Positions 51,518 through 62,435 of a stretch of 64,000 bases of DNA are shown in pieces. Within the stretch, counting starts at the first letter, position 1, and the number at the start of each line of letters is the position of its first letter. Below the pieces are notes generated by a model that searched no databases, had not been told where the DNA came from, and saw only the letters and a list, made by a program, of their open reading frames with translations. Position numbers and translations under genes: made by a program. The stretch comes from Agrobacterium fabrum str. C58 (GTDB taxonomy: Bacteria > Pseudomonadota > Alphaproteobacteria > Rhizobiales > Rhizobiaceae): positions 124,001 through 188,000 of the forward strand of contig NC_003063.2 in assembly GCF_000092025.1 (NCBI RefSeq), in the 5' to 3' direction.

Positions 51518-51836
51518 GAGACCCGCTCCTCCTTTACGGATGTCCACGCACAACAATACATGCGTAAATTTTTATCTCGTAAATTCGCGTCCGTTGTCAA
51601 TATCCAAAAATATATGACGGCACTATCGAGCCTTCCATATTGAGATTAAATCACTGTTTATACGAATACATTGACGATAGAATTTATTATGTTGCGTATT
51701 TACATTGCTGCATCGCAGCAGATTTCCCATCAATTAATATATTGACGCGCGTAAACTTAAACTGATATCCGAGAAAATAACAGACCGGAATTGCATCCGC
51801 CCGGCAGGGTGGCGGCACATGCTTATGGAGGAGACG
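51518..51836. promoter_or_regulatory. A/T-rich divergent control region of the polyol locus
   Basis: A 319-bp gene-free region clearly richer in A/T than its surroundings. CGTAAATT occurs twice 15 bp apart (51563-51570, 51578-51585), and related GCGTA/TTTAC pieces follow at about 51693-51705 and 51749-51760. It must contain promoters for the binding-protein/dehydrogenase unit and for the kinase-epimerase-transporter unit. The direct repeats are candidate regulator sites; the cognate protein could be the LacI repressor. Confidence 0.45.
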
Positions 51837-52826
51837 ATGAGGCAGGCATCCGTACTGGCGCCGCATACGAATGGACCCACCGTCACGGCTGGCGAAATCC
51901 TCGTGGAGATCATGGCGACGACGGTGGGCGACGGTTTTCTGGAGCCGCAGACGCTGATCGGCCCCTTTCCGAGCGGCGCGCCCGCCATCTTCATCGATCA
52001 GGTGGCGCGTTGCGGCGGAACCGCCGGCATCATCGCGGCTGTCGGCGACGATGATTTCGGCCGCCTCAACATCGAGCGGCTGCGCCGCGACGGCGTCGAT
52101 GTCTCGGCCATCACCACCATAGCGGACCGCCCGACCGGCAGCGCCTTCGTGCGTTACCGGGAAAACGGCGCGCGGGATTTCGTTTTCAACATCGCCCATT
52201 CGGCGGCCAGCGAAACACGGATGACGGATGAGGCGCAGGCGCTCATCGAAAAGGCGGGCCATGTGCACATCATGGGATCGGCCTTCGCGATTGCCGGCAT
52301 TGGCGCGATCATTCTCGAGGCCGTTAAAAGCGTCAAAGCGCGCGGCGGTTCGGTATCATTCGATCCGAATATCCGCAAGGAACTGGCGCAGGGCGATGAA
52401 GGCCGCAGACTGATAGACGATCTGCTTGCCGTCACCGATCTCCTGCTGCCGTCAGGCGAGGAACTTCAGGCCGCCTCCGGTCTGGACGATGAGGAAGCAG
52501 CGATAGAAAAGCTGCTCGCCGCCGGTATCGGCGAGATCGTGCTGAAACGCGGTGCAAACGGCGCAAGCCATTTCAGCCGCGCCCATGGGCGCATCGACGC
52601 CCCCGGCCTTGAAGTGGAGGAAATCGACCCGACCGGTGCCGGCGACTGTTTCGGCGCAACCTACCTCACCTGCCGCCGCCTCGGCATGCGTCCAGGAAAA
52701 GCGCTTGTCTATGCCAACGCCTCCGGCGCGCACAACGTCACAAAGCGCGGCCCGATGGAGGGCGCTGCCAGCCTTGCCGAACTCGACGCCTTCATGGCCG
52801 CGCAATTGTCGGAGGAAGTCCTATGA
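51837..52826 (+). CDS. PfkB-family carbohydrate kinase, probable D-tagatose kinase
   Basis: Ribokinase-fold kinase of 329 residues with GGTAG-like substrate motif ([17 protein letters not shown], 59-75) and the anion-hole/catalytic motif [13 protein letters not shown] (264-276; GAGD 267-270). The ATG at 51837 follows GGAGGAG. In A. tumefaciens C58 the PF00294 kinase at this locus phosphorylates D-tagatose to D-tagatose 6-phosphate. It overlaps the next gene by 4 bp (52823-52826), consistent with consecutive steps. Confidence 0.87.
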
Positions 52827-54100
52827 CCGCCATTTTGGAAAATCTCGCCGCCGCGCGCCGCGCCGGCAAACCTGCGGGCATCACTTCGGTCTGCTCGGCC
52901 CACCCCGTTGTCCTGCGCGCCGCAATCCGCCGCGCCGCCGCCAGTCAAACGGCCGTACTGATCGAGGCCACCTGCAATCAGGTCAATCATCTCGGTGGTT
53001 ATACCGGCATGACACCGCGTGACTTCGTTGCCTTCGTCAACAGCATCGCCGCGGAAGAAGGACTGCCCGCCGAACTGCTGATCTTTGGCGGCGATCATCT
53101 CGGCCCCAATCCCTGGCGCAGGGAGAAGGCCGAGGACGCGCTGACAAAAGCCGCCGCCATGGTCGACGCCTATGTCACAGCTGGTTTTCGCAAGATCCAC
53201 CTTGATGCATCGATGGGCTGCGCCGGTGAGCCGGCAGCCCTGGATGACGTCACCATCGCCCACCGCGCCGCGAAACTCACAGCCGTTGCCGAAAAGGCAG
53301 CCACTGAGGCTGGCCTGCCAAAACCGCTTTATATTCTGGGCACCGAAGTGCCGGTGCCCGGCGGTGCCGACCATGTGCTTGAGACCGTCGCACCGACCGA
53401 ACCGCAGGCGGCGCGCAACACCATCGATCTTCATCGCGAAATCTTTGCGCAGCACGGTCTTTCCGATGCGTTCGAACGGGTCATCGCCTTTGTCGTGCAG
53501 CCGGGTGTGGAATTCGGCAGCGACAATGTCGTCGCTTATGATCCGCAGGCAGCGCAGAGCCTGAGCGCCGTGCTGGATGGCGAACCGCGACTGGTCTTCG
53601 AAGCCCATTCGACCGATTACCAGACCGAGCCTGCCCTTGCGGCACTGGTACGCGACGGATATCCGATCCTCAAAGTTGGACCGGGCCTCACCTTCGCTTA
53701 CCGGGAAGCGCTTTATGCACTCGACATGATCGCCTCCGAAATGGTCGGCACCTATGGCGACCGACCGCTGGCGCGGACTATGGAAAAATTGATGTTAAGC
53801 GCGCCGGGCGACTGGCAGGGCCATTACCATGGCGACGACATCACGCTCCGATTGCAACGCCATTACAGCTACAGCGACCGCATCCGTTACTACTGGACGC
53901 GACCGGAAGCGCTCGCGGCCGTTTCCACCTTGCATAAGGCACTGGATGGGAAGACAATTCCCGAAACCCTGCTGCGCCAATATCTCGGCGAATTGCCGCT
54001 CGCGGCGGTTGCGGGAAAGGAACCGGAGGAGGTTCTGGTCGCGGCGGTGGATCAGGTGCTGGCGACCTATCACGCGGCGACGGGCGAAGGCCGCCACTGA
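52823..54100 (+). CDS. D-tagatose 6-phosphate 4-epimerase (PF08013, GatZ/KbaZ family)
   Basis: A 425-residue protein of the GatZ/KbaZ family, which was known as a non-catalytic aldolase subunit in enterobacteria. Segments [65 protein letters not shown] and [12 protein letters not shown] carry the His, Asp and Glu positions of a metal-dependent TIM barrel. In A. tumefaciens C58 the homologue epimerises D-tagatose 6-phosphate at C4 to D-fructose 6-phosphate. No tagatose-bisphosphate aldolase partner (GatY) is in the window, which supports the epimerase role. Confidence 0.88.
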
Positions 54101-54112
54101 CGGCAATCATAA

Positions 54113-54142
54113 TCCGGATGCCCCTGCGGCAGGGGCCGCCGG
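54113..54142 (+). other. Intra-operon RNA hairpin after the epimerase gene
   Basis: Nested stems TCCGG/CCGGA (54113-54117, 54138-54142) and CCCCTG/CAGGGG (54121-54126, 54130-54135) follow the epimerase stop by 12 bp. No T-run follows, so it is more likely an mRNA processing or stability element between the enzyme genes and the permease genes (start 54224) than a terminator. Confidence 0.5.
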
Positions 54143-54223
54143 AGCGAAATGGGGGAAGTGTGAGCGGTTTTCACCTGAAATCCCGCTCAAACTTATAACT
54201 ATATCCGTGAGGGAGGACTACCA

Positions 54224-55096
54224 ATGGCAACACGAAACACGAGCGGGTTAGCGCGGGTGATGCTTGCGCCTTCGGTTCTGCTTTTGCTGGTGTGGATGAT
54301 CGTGCCTTTGGCGATGACGTTGTGGTTCTCGTTCCAGAACTACAATCTCCTCAACCCGGCCAATGTCAGCTTTGCGGGTCTGTTCAATTACCAGTATTTC
54401 TACACCGACCCGGCCTTCTTCCAGTCGATCTGGAACACGCTGCTGATCGTCGGCGGCGTGCTGCTGATCACCGTCGTCGGCGGCATCGCCATTGCGCTGC
54501 TTCTCGACAATGACATCTTTGGTCAGGGCATCGTGCGCATCATGATCATCTCGCCCTTCTTCGTCATGCCGCCGGTCGCCGCATTGGTGTGGAAGAACAT
54601 GATCATGCATCCCGGTTATGGCGTGCTTGCCGATCTCTCCCGTTTCTTCGGCCTGCAGCCGGTCGACTGGTTTGCGCAGTTTCCGCTGCTGTCGATCATC
54701 ATCATCGTTGCCTGGCAATGGCTGCCCTTTGCCACCCTGATCCTGCTCACCGCGCTGCAGTCGCTTGATGGCGAGCAGAAGGAAGCGGCCGAGATGGATG
54801 GTGCCAACTTCGTCAACCGCTTCATCTATCTGACCCTGCCGCATCTTGCCCGCGCCATCACCGTCGTCATCCTCATCCAGACGATCTTCCTGCTCGGCGT
54901 CTACGCGGAAATCCTCGTCACCACCAATGGCGGCCCGGGTTATGCCTCCACCAACCTTGCCTTCCTCATCTATCGCACTGCGCTTTTAGGCTACGACGTC
55001 GGCGGCGCTTCGGCCGGTGGCATCATCGCCGTCGTACTCGCCAATATCGTCGCCATCTTCCTGATGCGCGCCGTCGGCAAGAATCTGGACCGTTAA
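54224..55096 (+). CDS. ABC transporter permease, SmoF/MalF type
   Basis: Polyol CUT1 permease of 290 residues: LARVMLAPSVLLLLVWMIVPLAMTLWFSFQNYNLL at the start and EAA loop KEAAEMDGANFVNRFIYLTLPHLARA. A GGGAGGA ribosome site precedes the ATG. It is the third gene of the rightward polyol unit and works with the binding protein at 50204. Confidence 0.92.
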   Translation: MATRNTSGLARVMLAPSVLLLLVWMIVPLAMTLWFSFQNYNLLNPANVSFAGLFNYQYFYTDPAFFQSIWNTLLIVGGVLLITVVGGIAIALLLDNDIFGQGIVRIMIISPFFVMPPVAALVWKNMIMHPGYGVLADLSRFFGLQPVDWFAQFPLLSIIIIVAWQWLPFATLILLTALQSLDGEQKEAAEMDGANFVNRFIYLTLPHLARAITVVILIQTIFLLGVYAEILVTTNGGPGYASTNLAFLIYRTALLGYDVGGASAGGIIAVVLANIVAIFLMRAVGKNLDR

Positions 55097-55108
55097 GGAG
55101 AACCGATC

Positions 55109-55933
55109 ATGGCCCGCAAGACAACCACACGCGCAAAGATCGGCTTTTCCATCGCGGCATGGGCCGTGGCGCTCTTGCTGTTCTTCCCGATCCTTTACGC
55201 CTTCCTCACCTCGATCAAGACCGAGCCGGAGGCGATCGCAGGCTTCAGCCTCCTTCCATCGGGTACGCTCGAAAACTACATCACCGTCCAGACCCAGCGC
55301 GATTACTTCAAGCCGTTCATGAACTCGGTCGTGCTGTCGCTCGGCTCGACCATCATCGCGCTGATCATCGCCATTCCCGCCGCCTGGGCGATGGCGTTCT
55401 CGCCGACAAAACGCACCAAGGACATCTTGATGTGGATGCTCTCCACCAAGATGATGCCGGGGGTGGCGGTGCTGGTGCCGATCTACCTGATCTTCCGCAA
55501 TGCCGGCCTGCTCGATACCCGCATCGGGCTCACCGTCATGCTCACCTTCATCAACCTGCCGATCGTGGTGTGGATGCTTTATACCTACTTCCGCGAAATC
55601 CCCGGCGAGATTCTGGAAGCCGCCCGCATGGATGGTGCCTCGCTCTGGAACGAGATCGTGCATGTGCTGACCCCGATGGCGGTGCCGGGCATTGCCTCGA
55701 CGCTGCTTCTGAACGTCATCCTTGCCTGGAACGAATCCTTCTGGACCATCCGGCTGACGACCACCAATGCAGCACCGCTGACGGCCTTCATCGCCTCGTT
55801 CTCCTCACCGCAGGGGCTGTTCTGGGCAAAGCTCTCGGCCGCCTCGATGATGGCGATCGCCCCCATTCTCGTCATCGGCTGGTTCTCGCAGAAACAACTC
55901 GTGCGTGGCCTGACCTTTGGCGCCGTGAAATAA
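55109..55933 (+). CDS. ABC transporter permease, SmoG/MalG type
   Basis: Polyol CUT1 permease of 274 residues; EAA loop LEAARMDGASLWNEIVHVLTPMAVPG, and the C-terminus SQKQLVRGLTFGAVK is typical of SmoG/MtlG proteins. It starts 12 bp after the first permease, with AAGGAG before the ATG. Confidence 0.92.
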   Translation: MARKTTTRAKIGFSIAAWAVALLLFFPILYAFLTSIKTEPEAIAGFSLLPSGTLENYITVQTQRDYFKPFMNSVVLSLGSTIIALIIAIPAAWAMAFSPTKRTKDILMWMLSTKMMPGVAVLVPIYLIFRNAGLLDTRIGLTVMLTFINLPIVVWMLYTYFREIPGEILEAARMDGASLWNEIVHVLTPMAVPGIASTLLLNVILAWNESFWTIRLTTTNAAPLTAFIASFSSPQGLFWAKLSAASMMAIAPILVIGWFSQKQLVRGLTFGAVK

Positions 55934-55945
55934 GGAACGACAAAC

Positions 55946-56942
<997 letters not shown>

Positions 56943-56944
<2 letters not shown>

Positions 56945-56963
56945 GGCCTTAAGTTCAGGCCTC
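56943..56963. terminator. Shared hairpin over two convergent stop codons
   Basis: GAGGCCT (56943-56949) and AGGCCTC (56957-56963) form a perfect 7-bp stem with a 7-nt loop. It contains part of the stop of the rightward ATPase gene (56942-56944) and of the leftward ATPase gene (56955-56957). There is no T-run on either side, so termination efficiency is uncertain. Confidence 0.55.
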
Positions 56964-58031
56964 GTTGATCCTGACACCGTTTCGGTCAAAGACATGCAGC
57001 CGTTCCTGCGGGAAACCGACCCGCAGCGACTTGCCCGGTTGCAACAGCGCCCGATCGGACGAAAACAGCTTGAAGGGCAATCCATGCACGGTCAGATGCA
57101 GGATAATGCCTAGGCCGGTCGGCTCGACCAGATCGACCGTCGCTTCGACGCCGCCATCAGCCGGCGCAACGGTGACATGTTCCGGGCGGATGCCCAGCGT
57201 GACCGGCTCGCCATCGGCGAGGTCTACTTCCCGGCCAAGCGCAAGGCGCGTGCCGTCACCCAGCACGACGAAACTGCGGCCATTCTCCTGCCCGAGCCGC
57301 CCTTCGAGGAAATTCATGCCCGGAGACCCGATGAAACCGGCGACGAACAGATTGGCGGGGCGATCATAAAGATCGAGCGGCGCGCCGATCTGCTGCACAT
57401 GGCCGGCATTCATGGCGACGATACGGGATGCGAGCGTCATTGCCTCGATCTGATCATGGGTGACGTAGACCGAGGTGGCTCCGAGATCGGCATGCATGCG
57501 CTTGATTTCGGCACGCATCTGTTCGCGCAGCCGCGCATCGAGGTTGGAAAGTGGTTCGTCGAACAGGAACGCCTTGGGTTGGCGCACGATGGCGCGGCCC
57601 ATGGCGACGCGCTGGCGCTGGCCGCCGGAGAGCGCCTTCGGGCGGCGGGCGAGGTAGGGGTCGAGGCCGAGCTTGGCGGAAGCACCGGCCACCGCCGCCG
57701 CAATGGTTTCCTTGGTGCTGCGGCGCAGGCGCAGGCTGTAGCTCATATTGTCGGCAACGCTCATATGAGGATAAAGCGCATAGGACTGGAACACCATGGC
57801 GATGTCGCGATCCTTCGGCCTGCGATCATTGACCCGCTCGCCATCGATGGACAGGTCGCCGGATGTTATCTCTTCAAGCCCGGCGATCATGCGCAGCAGC
57901 GTCGATTTTCCGCAGCCGGAGGGGCCGACGAGGACGATGAACTCGCCATCCCTGATATCAAGATCGACGCCGTGCAGCACGGCGAGGTCGCCATAGGTCT
58001 TGCCGACATTCTTCAGCTCGATGGAAGCCAT
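56955..58031 (-). CDS. ABC transporter ATP-binding protein, UgpC/MalK type
   Basis: Sugar-type ATPase of 358 residues: Walker [10 protein letters not shown], signature [19 protein letters not shown], Walker [13 protein letters not shown], switch VTHDQIEA and a C-terminal OB domain. It is the last gene of a six-gene leftward operon (GntR, PLP enzyme, binding protein, two permeases, ATPase) and is separated from the upstream permease by 4 bp. Confidence 0.93.
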   Translation of the reverse strand: MASIELKNVGKTYGDLAVLHGVDLDIRDGEFIVLVGPSGCGKSTLLRMIAGLEEITSGDLSIDGERVNDRRPKDRDIAMVFQSYALYPHMSVADNMSYSLRLRRSTKETIAAAVAGASAKLGLDPYLARRPKALSGGQRQRVAMGRAIVRQPKAFLFDEPLSNLDARLREQMRAEIKRMHADLGATSVYVTHDQIEAMTLASRIVAMNAGHVQQIGAPLDLYDRPANLFVAGFIGSPGMNFLEGRLGQENGRSFVVLGDGTRLALGREVDLADGEPVTLGIRPEHVTVAPADGGVEATVDLVEPTGLGIILHLTVHGLPFKLFSSDRALLQPGKSLRVGFPQERLHVFDRNGVRINEA

Positions 58032-58035
58032 GGAA

Positions 58036-58866
58036 TTATCCTTTCACCGCGCCGGCCGTCAGGCCCTGCACGAGATAACGTTGAATGAGCAGGAAGAAGA
58101 GGCAGGCCGGAATGAGCGCCAGAACGCCCGCCGCCATCATCTGCCCGAAATCGACGGAAAATTTGGAAACGAAGGTCAGAAGGCCAACCGGGAAGGTGGC
58201 GCTCTGGTTGCCGGAAATCAGCATCAGCGCAAACAGAAGCTCGCTCCACGCGGCGGTGAAAACGAAACCGAGCGTCGCGGCAATGCCCGGCAGCGTCAGC
58301 GGCAGGATGATCTGGCGGAAGGCCGTGAAACGGCTTGCCCCGTCGATCATCGCCGCCTCCTCCAGATCCTTCGGAATGCCGTCGAAGAAGGACTGCATGA
58401 GGAAAGTGGCAAAGGGCACGTTGAACGCAGTGTAGACGATGACGAGGCCAGTCAGGCTGTTGGTGAGGCCGAGCGGCGACAGCATCTTGAAGATCGGCGC
58501 AACCAGCATGACCAGCGGGAACATCTGGGTGATCAGCATCAGCGCGACGATCCAGTATTTGCCCTTGAAGCGGAAACGCGACAGCGCATAACCCGACAGC
58601 GAGGAAAGTACCGTTACGGCAAGTGCAGTGGAGCCGGCAACAATGACGCTATTCTTAAAAAACGTCGGGAAGGCACTGTTTTCTATGACGTAACGGTAAT
58701 GATCCAGCGTCGCATGCGATGGCCACATTCTGACGCCTTCGCTGTAAAGCAGGTCGTTAGGCGTAACCGAAACCTTGAGCAGCCAGAACAGCGGAAACAG
58801 CGCAAAGACGATATAGGCAAGGATCGCCAGACGATGGGCAAAAGTGAAGACTATCTTTGATGCCAT
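58036..58866 (-). CDS. ABC transporter permease, MalG type
   Basis: CUT1 permease of 276 residues. EAA loop LEEAAMIDGASRFTAFRQIILPLTLPG, ending QRYLVQGLTAGAVKG. Three base pairs separate it from the upstream permease, so the two are co-translated. Confidence 0.92.
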   Translation of the reverse strand: MASKIVFTFAHRLAILAYIVFALFPLFWLLKVSVTPNDLLYSEGVRMWPSHATLDHYRYVIENSAFPTFFKNSVIVAGSTALAVTVLSSLSGYALSRFRFKGKYWIVALMLITQMFPLVMLVAPIFKMLSPLGLTNSLTGLVIVYTAFNVPFATFLMQSFFDGIPKDLEEAAMIDGASRFTAFRQIILPLTLPGIAATLGFVFTAAWSELLFALMLISGNQSATFPVGLLTFVSKFSVDFGQMMAAGVLALIPACLFFLLIQRYLVQGLTAGAVKG

Positions 58867-58869
58867 AGG

Positions 58870-59814
58870 TCAGTCCTTCTCGATCAGGCGCTGGCGCAAA
58901 AGTACAATCAGCATGGAATAGGCCAGAAGCAGGACCAGCAGCACCAGTGCAATCGCCGAGGCATAACCGAAATCGAGACGCCGGAAGGCCTGCGTGAAGA
59001 TGTAGCTGGCGACGATCTGCGTGCGGTCCGCCGGTCCGCCATTGGTCATGACGATGATGAGATCGGCGAAATTGGCGATCCAGACGGTGCGCAACAGCAC
59101 CGTGATGGCGATGGTGGGCGCCAGAAACGGCAGGGTGATGGAGGTGAAGCGCTGGAACGGGTTTGCCCCGTCAATTTCCGCTGCTTCATAAAGATCGCGC
59201 GGGATGGCCTGAAGTGCGGCCAGCAGGGTAATGGCGAAGAAGGGAATGCCCCACCAGACATTGGCGATGATCGGCCCCCACATGGCAAGCTGCGGATCGG
59301 CGAGAATATTGTTGGGTGCGGATAACAGCCCGAGCGAAACCATCCAGTGCGGCAGCGGCCCGATGACGGGGTTGAACAACCAGGCCCAGTTGAGGCCAGC
59401 AAGGAATGTCGGCACGGCCCATGGCAGGAATACCAGCGCCTGCGCCAGCCCCCTGCCCGCAAAGGGTTTATCGAGCAGCAGCGCCAGAATGAGGCCAAAG
59501 AAGAATTGCAGAAAAACTGAAGCGCCCGTCCACCACAGCGTATTTTTCAGCGCCCGATAAAAGGCAGCGTCCTGCGACAGTGCCTCCAGATGTTTCAGGC
59601 CGACGAAACCGCCGGGAAAAGGGTTGAGCAGCTGCACGTCGCGAAACGCATAGGACAGGCCGAGCACCAGCGGCACCAGCATGACGGCAACGATGAGCAC
59701 CAGCACCGGCGCACTGTAGAGCCAGGGTTCGGCCCAATCGGCAAACCGTCGCATTGCCGGCTTGCGGGCGCGGTTGCGCGCGGCCACGGGTCCGGCGCCA
59801 TGGGCATAGGACAT
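58870..59814 (-). CDS. ABC transporter permease, MalF type
   Basis: CUT1 permease of 314 residues. The ATG at 59814 has CAGGAG upstream; the longer frame has no signal or membrane character. A 30-residue polar leader precedes the first span (LYSAPVLVLIVAVMLVPLVLGLSYAF). EAA loop YEAAEIDGANPFQRFTSITLPFLAP. The 150 bp between it and the binding-protein gene contain short GC-rich hairpins (for example GCGGG/CCCGC at about 59929-59943) that may protect the upstream message. Confidence 0.9.
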   Translation of the reverse strand: MSYAHGAGPVAARNRARKPAMRRFADWAEPWLYSAPVLVLIVAVMLVPLVLGLSYAFRDVQLLNPFPGGFVGLKHLEALSQDAAFYRALKNTLWWTGASVFLQFFFGLILALLLDKPFAGRGLAQALVFLPWAVPTFLAGLNWAWLFNPVIGPLPHWMVSLGLLSAPNNILADPQLAMWGPIIANVWWGIPFFAITLLAALQAIPRDLYEAAEIDGANPFQRFTSITLPFLAPTIAITVLLRTVWIANFADLIIVMTNGGPADRTQIVASYIFTQAFRRLDFGYASAIALVLLVLLLAYSMLIVLLRQRLIEKD

Positions 59815-59964
59815 GATTGATCGCTCCTGATCGGACGGCGGGGCAGCCAGGTTTTTCATGGCCTCTGGCCAGCCGGTCCGCACGTTTTCAAATCGGCCTG
59901 CCTTTTCTGGCAGCCCGGAAGAACGGCCACGCGGGTTACCCCCGCGCAGCCGGCCCCAAGTCGT

Positions 59965-61224
59965 TTATTTCGAGGCGAGGAACTTCTGCTGCGCCTTCGT
60001 CATGTAATCAGCCCATTGCTTGGCGAGGTCTTCCGGCGTGATATCGCCGAGCAGCGCTTCCTGCGATGTCTTGATGACAAGCGAGTCCTTGAAGAAGGCG
60101 AATTCCTCAAGATAGGTCGGCATTTTCGTCGGCACGGCGTTCTTGTCGGCCAACTCGTCAAACCAGCCCTTGAACTGCTCGCTGGCATAGAAGGGGTCCT
60201 TTTCCGCCGACTTGTGCACCGGCAGTGCGCCTGTCTTCTTGTTCCACTCGATATTGCCTTCCGGCCCCTCGAGCGTCTCGACCAGTTTCCAGGAGAGGTC
60301 CTTGTTGGCAGAGGCCGACATGATCGACCAGCCGGCAAAACCGATGGTCGGGAAGGTCTTGCCGTCGGGTCCCTTCGGCATGGACATGACTCCGAAATCT
60401 TCGGGCTTCATGCGCTGGGCAATGGCAATAAGAGCATCCGGATCTTGATCGAGGAAGGCGCAGGTGCCGGAATAAAAGCCGGCGACGATCTCGTTAAAGC
60501 CCCAGTTGACGCTGTCCTTCGGCGCCAACCCGTTTTTGTAGAGATCGATCACATAGGTCAGGCCCTTCACCCAGCCGGGGCTGTCGAAGGTGGAGGTGCC
60601 GTCCTTGGTGAAGAACTCGTTCGAACCGGCCATGGATGCGCCGAACATCACCCAGCCGTTCAGGCCACCCGGGCCGCCGCGCAGGCAATAGCCGTATTTG
60701 CCGGGCAGTGCCGCGACCTTCTTGGAGGCGTCGGCAAACTCCTCGAGCGTCTTCGGCGGTTCCTTCACGCCGGCTTCGGCCAGCAGTTTCTTGTTGTAGA
60801 ACATGGCGCGCAGGTAGAAGCCGTAAGGCAGCATATAGGCCGTCTCTTTGACATCGCGGCCAAGTTCCAGCGTGCGCTCGCTCAGACCCTTGGTGTATTC
60901 CCACTTGGCAAGATAGGGTTCGAGGCTCTCCAGCATACCGTTATTGGCATAAAGCGACAGCCAGGTGTCGGGCATTTCCATCACATCAGGCACATCGCCG
61001 GCCGAGACCATGGTGGCGAATTTCTGGAAGGCTTCGCTCCACGGCAGCGAGATGATTTCCACCTTGGTGCCGGGATTGGCGGCCTCGAATTTCGAGACGA
61101 TGCCCTTCAGCGTCTCGGTGCGCTCCGGGCTGGTGATGACCTCGACCAGTTTCAAGGTCGTGTCCGCCAGCGCCGTTCCGGTCATCAGGGCGGTAAAGAT
61201 TGCTGCTGTTACCAGTTTTTTCAT
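59965..61224 (-). CDS. ABC transporter solute-binding protein, CUT1 family
   Basis: Periplasmic receptor of 419 residues with signal peptide MKKLVTAAIFTALMTGTALAD. It has the mature pattern TTLKLVEVITSPERTETLKGIVSKFEAANPGTKVEIISLPWSEAFQKFATMVSAGDVPDVMEMPDTWL. The ATG at 61224 follows GGGAGAA. It follows the PLP enzyme gene by 38 bp. The fold is that of sugar receptors, but the co-encoded Cys/Met-type PLP enzyme makes an amino- or sulfur-containing glycoconjugate conceivable as ligand; this is inference. Confidence 0.87.
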   Translation of the reverse strand: MKKLVTAAIFTALMTGTALADTTLKLVEVITSPERTETLKGIVSKFEAANPGTKVEIISLPWSEAFQKFATMVSAGDVPDVMEMPDTWLSLYANNGMLESLEPYLAKWEYTKGLSERTLELGRDVKETAYMLPYGFYLRAMFYNKKLLAEAGVKEPPKTLEEFADASKKVAALPGKYGYCLRGGPGGLNGWVMFGASMAGSNEFFTKDGTSTFDSPGWVKGLTYVIDLYKNGLAPKDSVNWGFNEIVAGFYSGTCAFLDQDPDALIAIAQRMKPEDFGVMSMPKGPDGKTFPTIGFAGWSIMSASANKDLSWKLVETLEGPEGNIEWNKKTGALPVHKSAEKDPFYASEQFKGWFDELADKNAVPTKMPTYLEEFAFFKDSLVIKTSQEALLGDITPEDLAKQWADYMTKAQQKFLASK

Positions 61225-61262
61225 GTCGTTCTCCCCTTTTTTGTCGTCAGTTTAAAAACACG

Positions 61263-62435
61263 TCAGACGGCTGAGGCCGCCTTGATCGCGGGTTCGAGAT
61301 CGTTCCAGAGCGCTTCCGTGCCCTCCAGTCCGACATGCAGGCGCACCGAACGCGCGCTGATGCCGAACGTGTGGGCGGAGTTTGGCTGCGCCTTCTGTTC
61401 GAGCACCACTTCGCCCGGAACGATCAGGCTTTCATGCCCGCCCCAGGAAACGCCCAGTTTGAAAAGCTGGAGGCGGTCGGCAAAAGCCCGCACATCCACG
61501 CCTTCCTTGAAGATGAATGAAAACAGGCCCGACGTGCCGTGAAGGCCGGGCGGCAGGCGGTTCGCCAGCCCCGGATGGCAGACCTTCTCCACCACATCCA
61601 GCGCCTGCAGGCGGGTTGCGATGTCGAGCGCCGAAGCCTGATGCGCCTTCATGCGCAGCGGCAGGGTGCGAAGTCCGCGAATGAGCAGCCACGCATCGAA
61701 AGGCGACATCTTGCCACCGAGATAGGGATAGGTTTCCTCCCGGATGCGGTCGATCATCGCCTTCGAACCGGCCACCACGCCGGAGACCACATCGCTATGG
61801 CCGCCGAGATATTTCGAGGCCGAATGCACGACGAGATCGACGCCAAGCGAGATCGGCTGCTGGAAGACCGGGCTTGCCCAGGAATTGTCGATGACGGTGA
61901 CCGCGCCATGCCGTTTGCCGATGGCGGCCAGCGCACCGACATCATGGGCTTCCATCACCCAGCTCGTCGGGCTTTCCATGTAGAACAGCTTTGCGCCCGG
62001 CATCGCCTTTTCAACCGCCGCCTCATCACGACCATCGACATAGACGACCTCAACATTCATGCGCTGCATGAAGGTGCCGAACAGGCGGAAGGCATCGGGA
62101 TAGACATGGCGCACCGCGACAATGCGGTCGCCCGGCGACACGAAGGACAGCACGGTGGAAGAGATAGCAGACATGCCGCTGGCAAAACCGAGCGCGTCTT
62201 CAGCGCCTTCGAGTCTGGCCAGCATTTCTTCGAACATGCGCACCGTCGGGTTAAGCCCGCGCGTATAGACCGGTCGCACCTTTTCACCGCGATAGGTGGA
62301 GACCATTTCATCGTAGCTGGAAAAGGTGAAAAGCGAGGTCTGCACGAGAGGCGGCACCACGGCTTCGAAAGCGTGGGTCTCGTCATGCGCGACAATCAGG
62401 GAGGCGGGATCAAAGAGATCGTTGCCTTGGTTCAT
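61263..62435 (-). CDS. Cys/Met metabolism PLP-dependent enzyme (cystathionine gamma-synthase/lyase family)
   Basis: Fold-type I PLP enzyme of 390 residues. Conserved parts: ETHAFEAVVPPLVQTSLFTF, PVYTRGLNPTVRMFEEMLARLEGAEDALGFASGMSAIS (phosphate and ring contacts), VIDNSWASP (pyridine-N Asp) and HSASKYLGGHSDVV with the PLP Lys. Family reactions are beta- or gamma-elimination and replacement on cysteine, cystathionine or homoserine esters. The ATG overlaps the upstream GntR stop by 4 bp and a CUT1 importer follows, so its substrate is probably imported. The specific reaction is unknown. Confidence 0.87.
   Translation of the reverse strand: MNQGNDLFDPASLIVAHDETHAFEAVVPPLVQTSLFTFSSYDEMVSTYRGEKVRPVYTRGLNPTVRMFEEMLARLEGAEDALGFASGMSAISSTVLSFVSPGDRIVAVRHVYPDAFRLFGTFMQRMNVEVVYVDGRDEAAVEKAMPGAKLFYMESPTSWVMEAHDVGALAAIGKRHGAVTVIDNSWASPVFQQPISLGVDLVVHSASKYLGGHSDVVSGVVAGSKAMIDRIREETYPYLGGKMSPFDAWLLIRGLRTLPLRMKAHQASALDIATRLQALDVVEKVCHPGLANRLPPGLHGTSGLFSFIFKEGVDVRAFADRLQLFKLGVSWGGHESLIVPGEVVLEQKAQPNSAHTFGISARSVRLHVGLEGTEALWNDLEPAIKAASAV

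Noticed and set aside
50138..51643. 501-codon plus-strand frame opposite the polyol-binding protein
   Set aside because: Antisense of a clear SmoE-type receptor gene with signal peptide.
60016..61542. 508-codon plus-strand frame opposite the CUT1 receptor
   Set aside because: Complement of a clear binding-protein gene; it ends inside the PLP enzyme gene.
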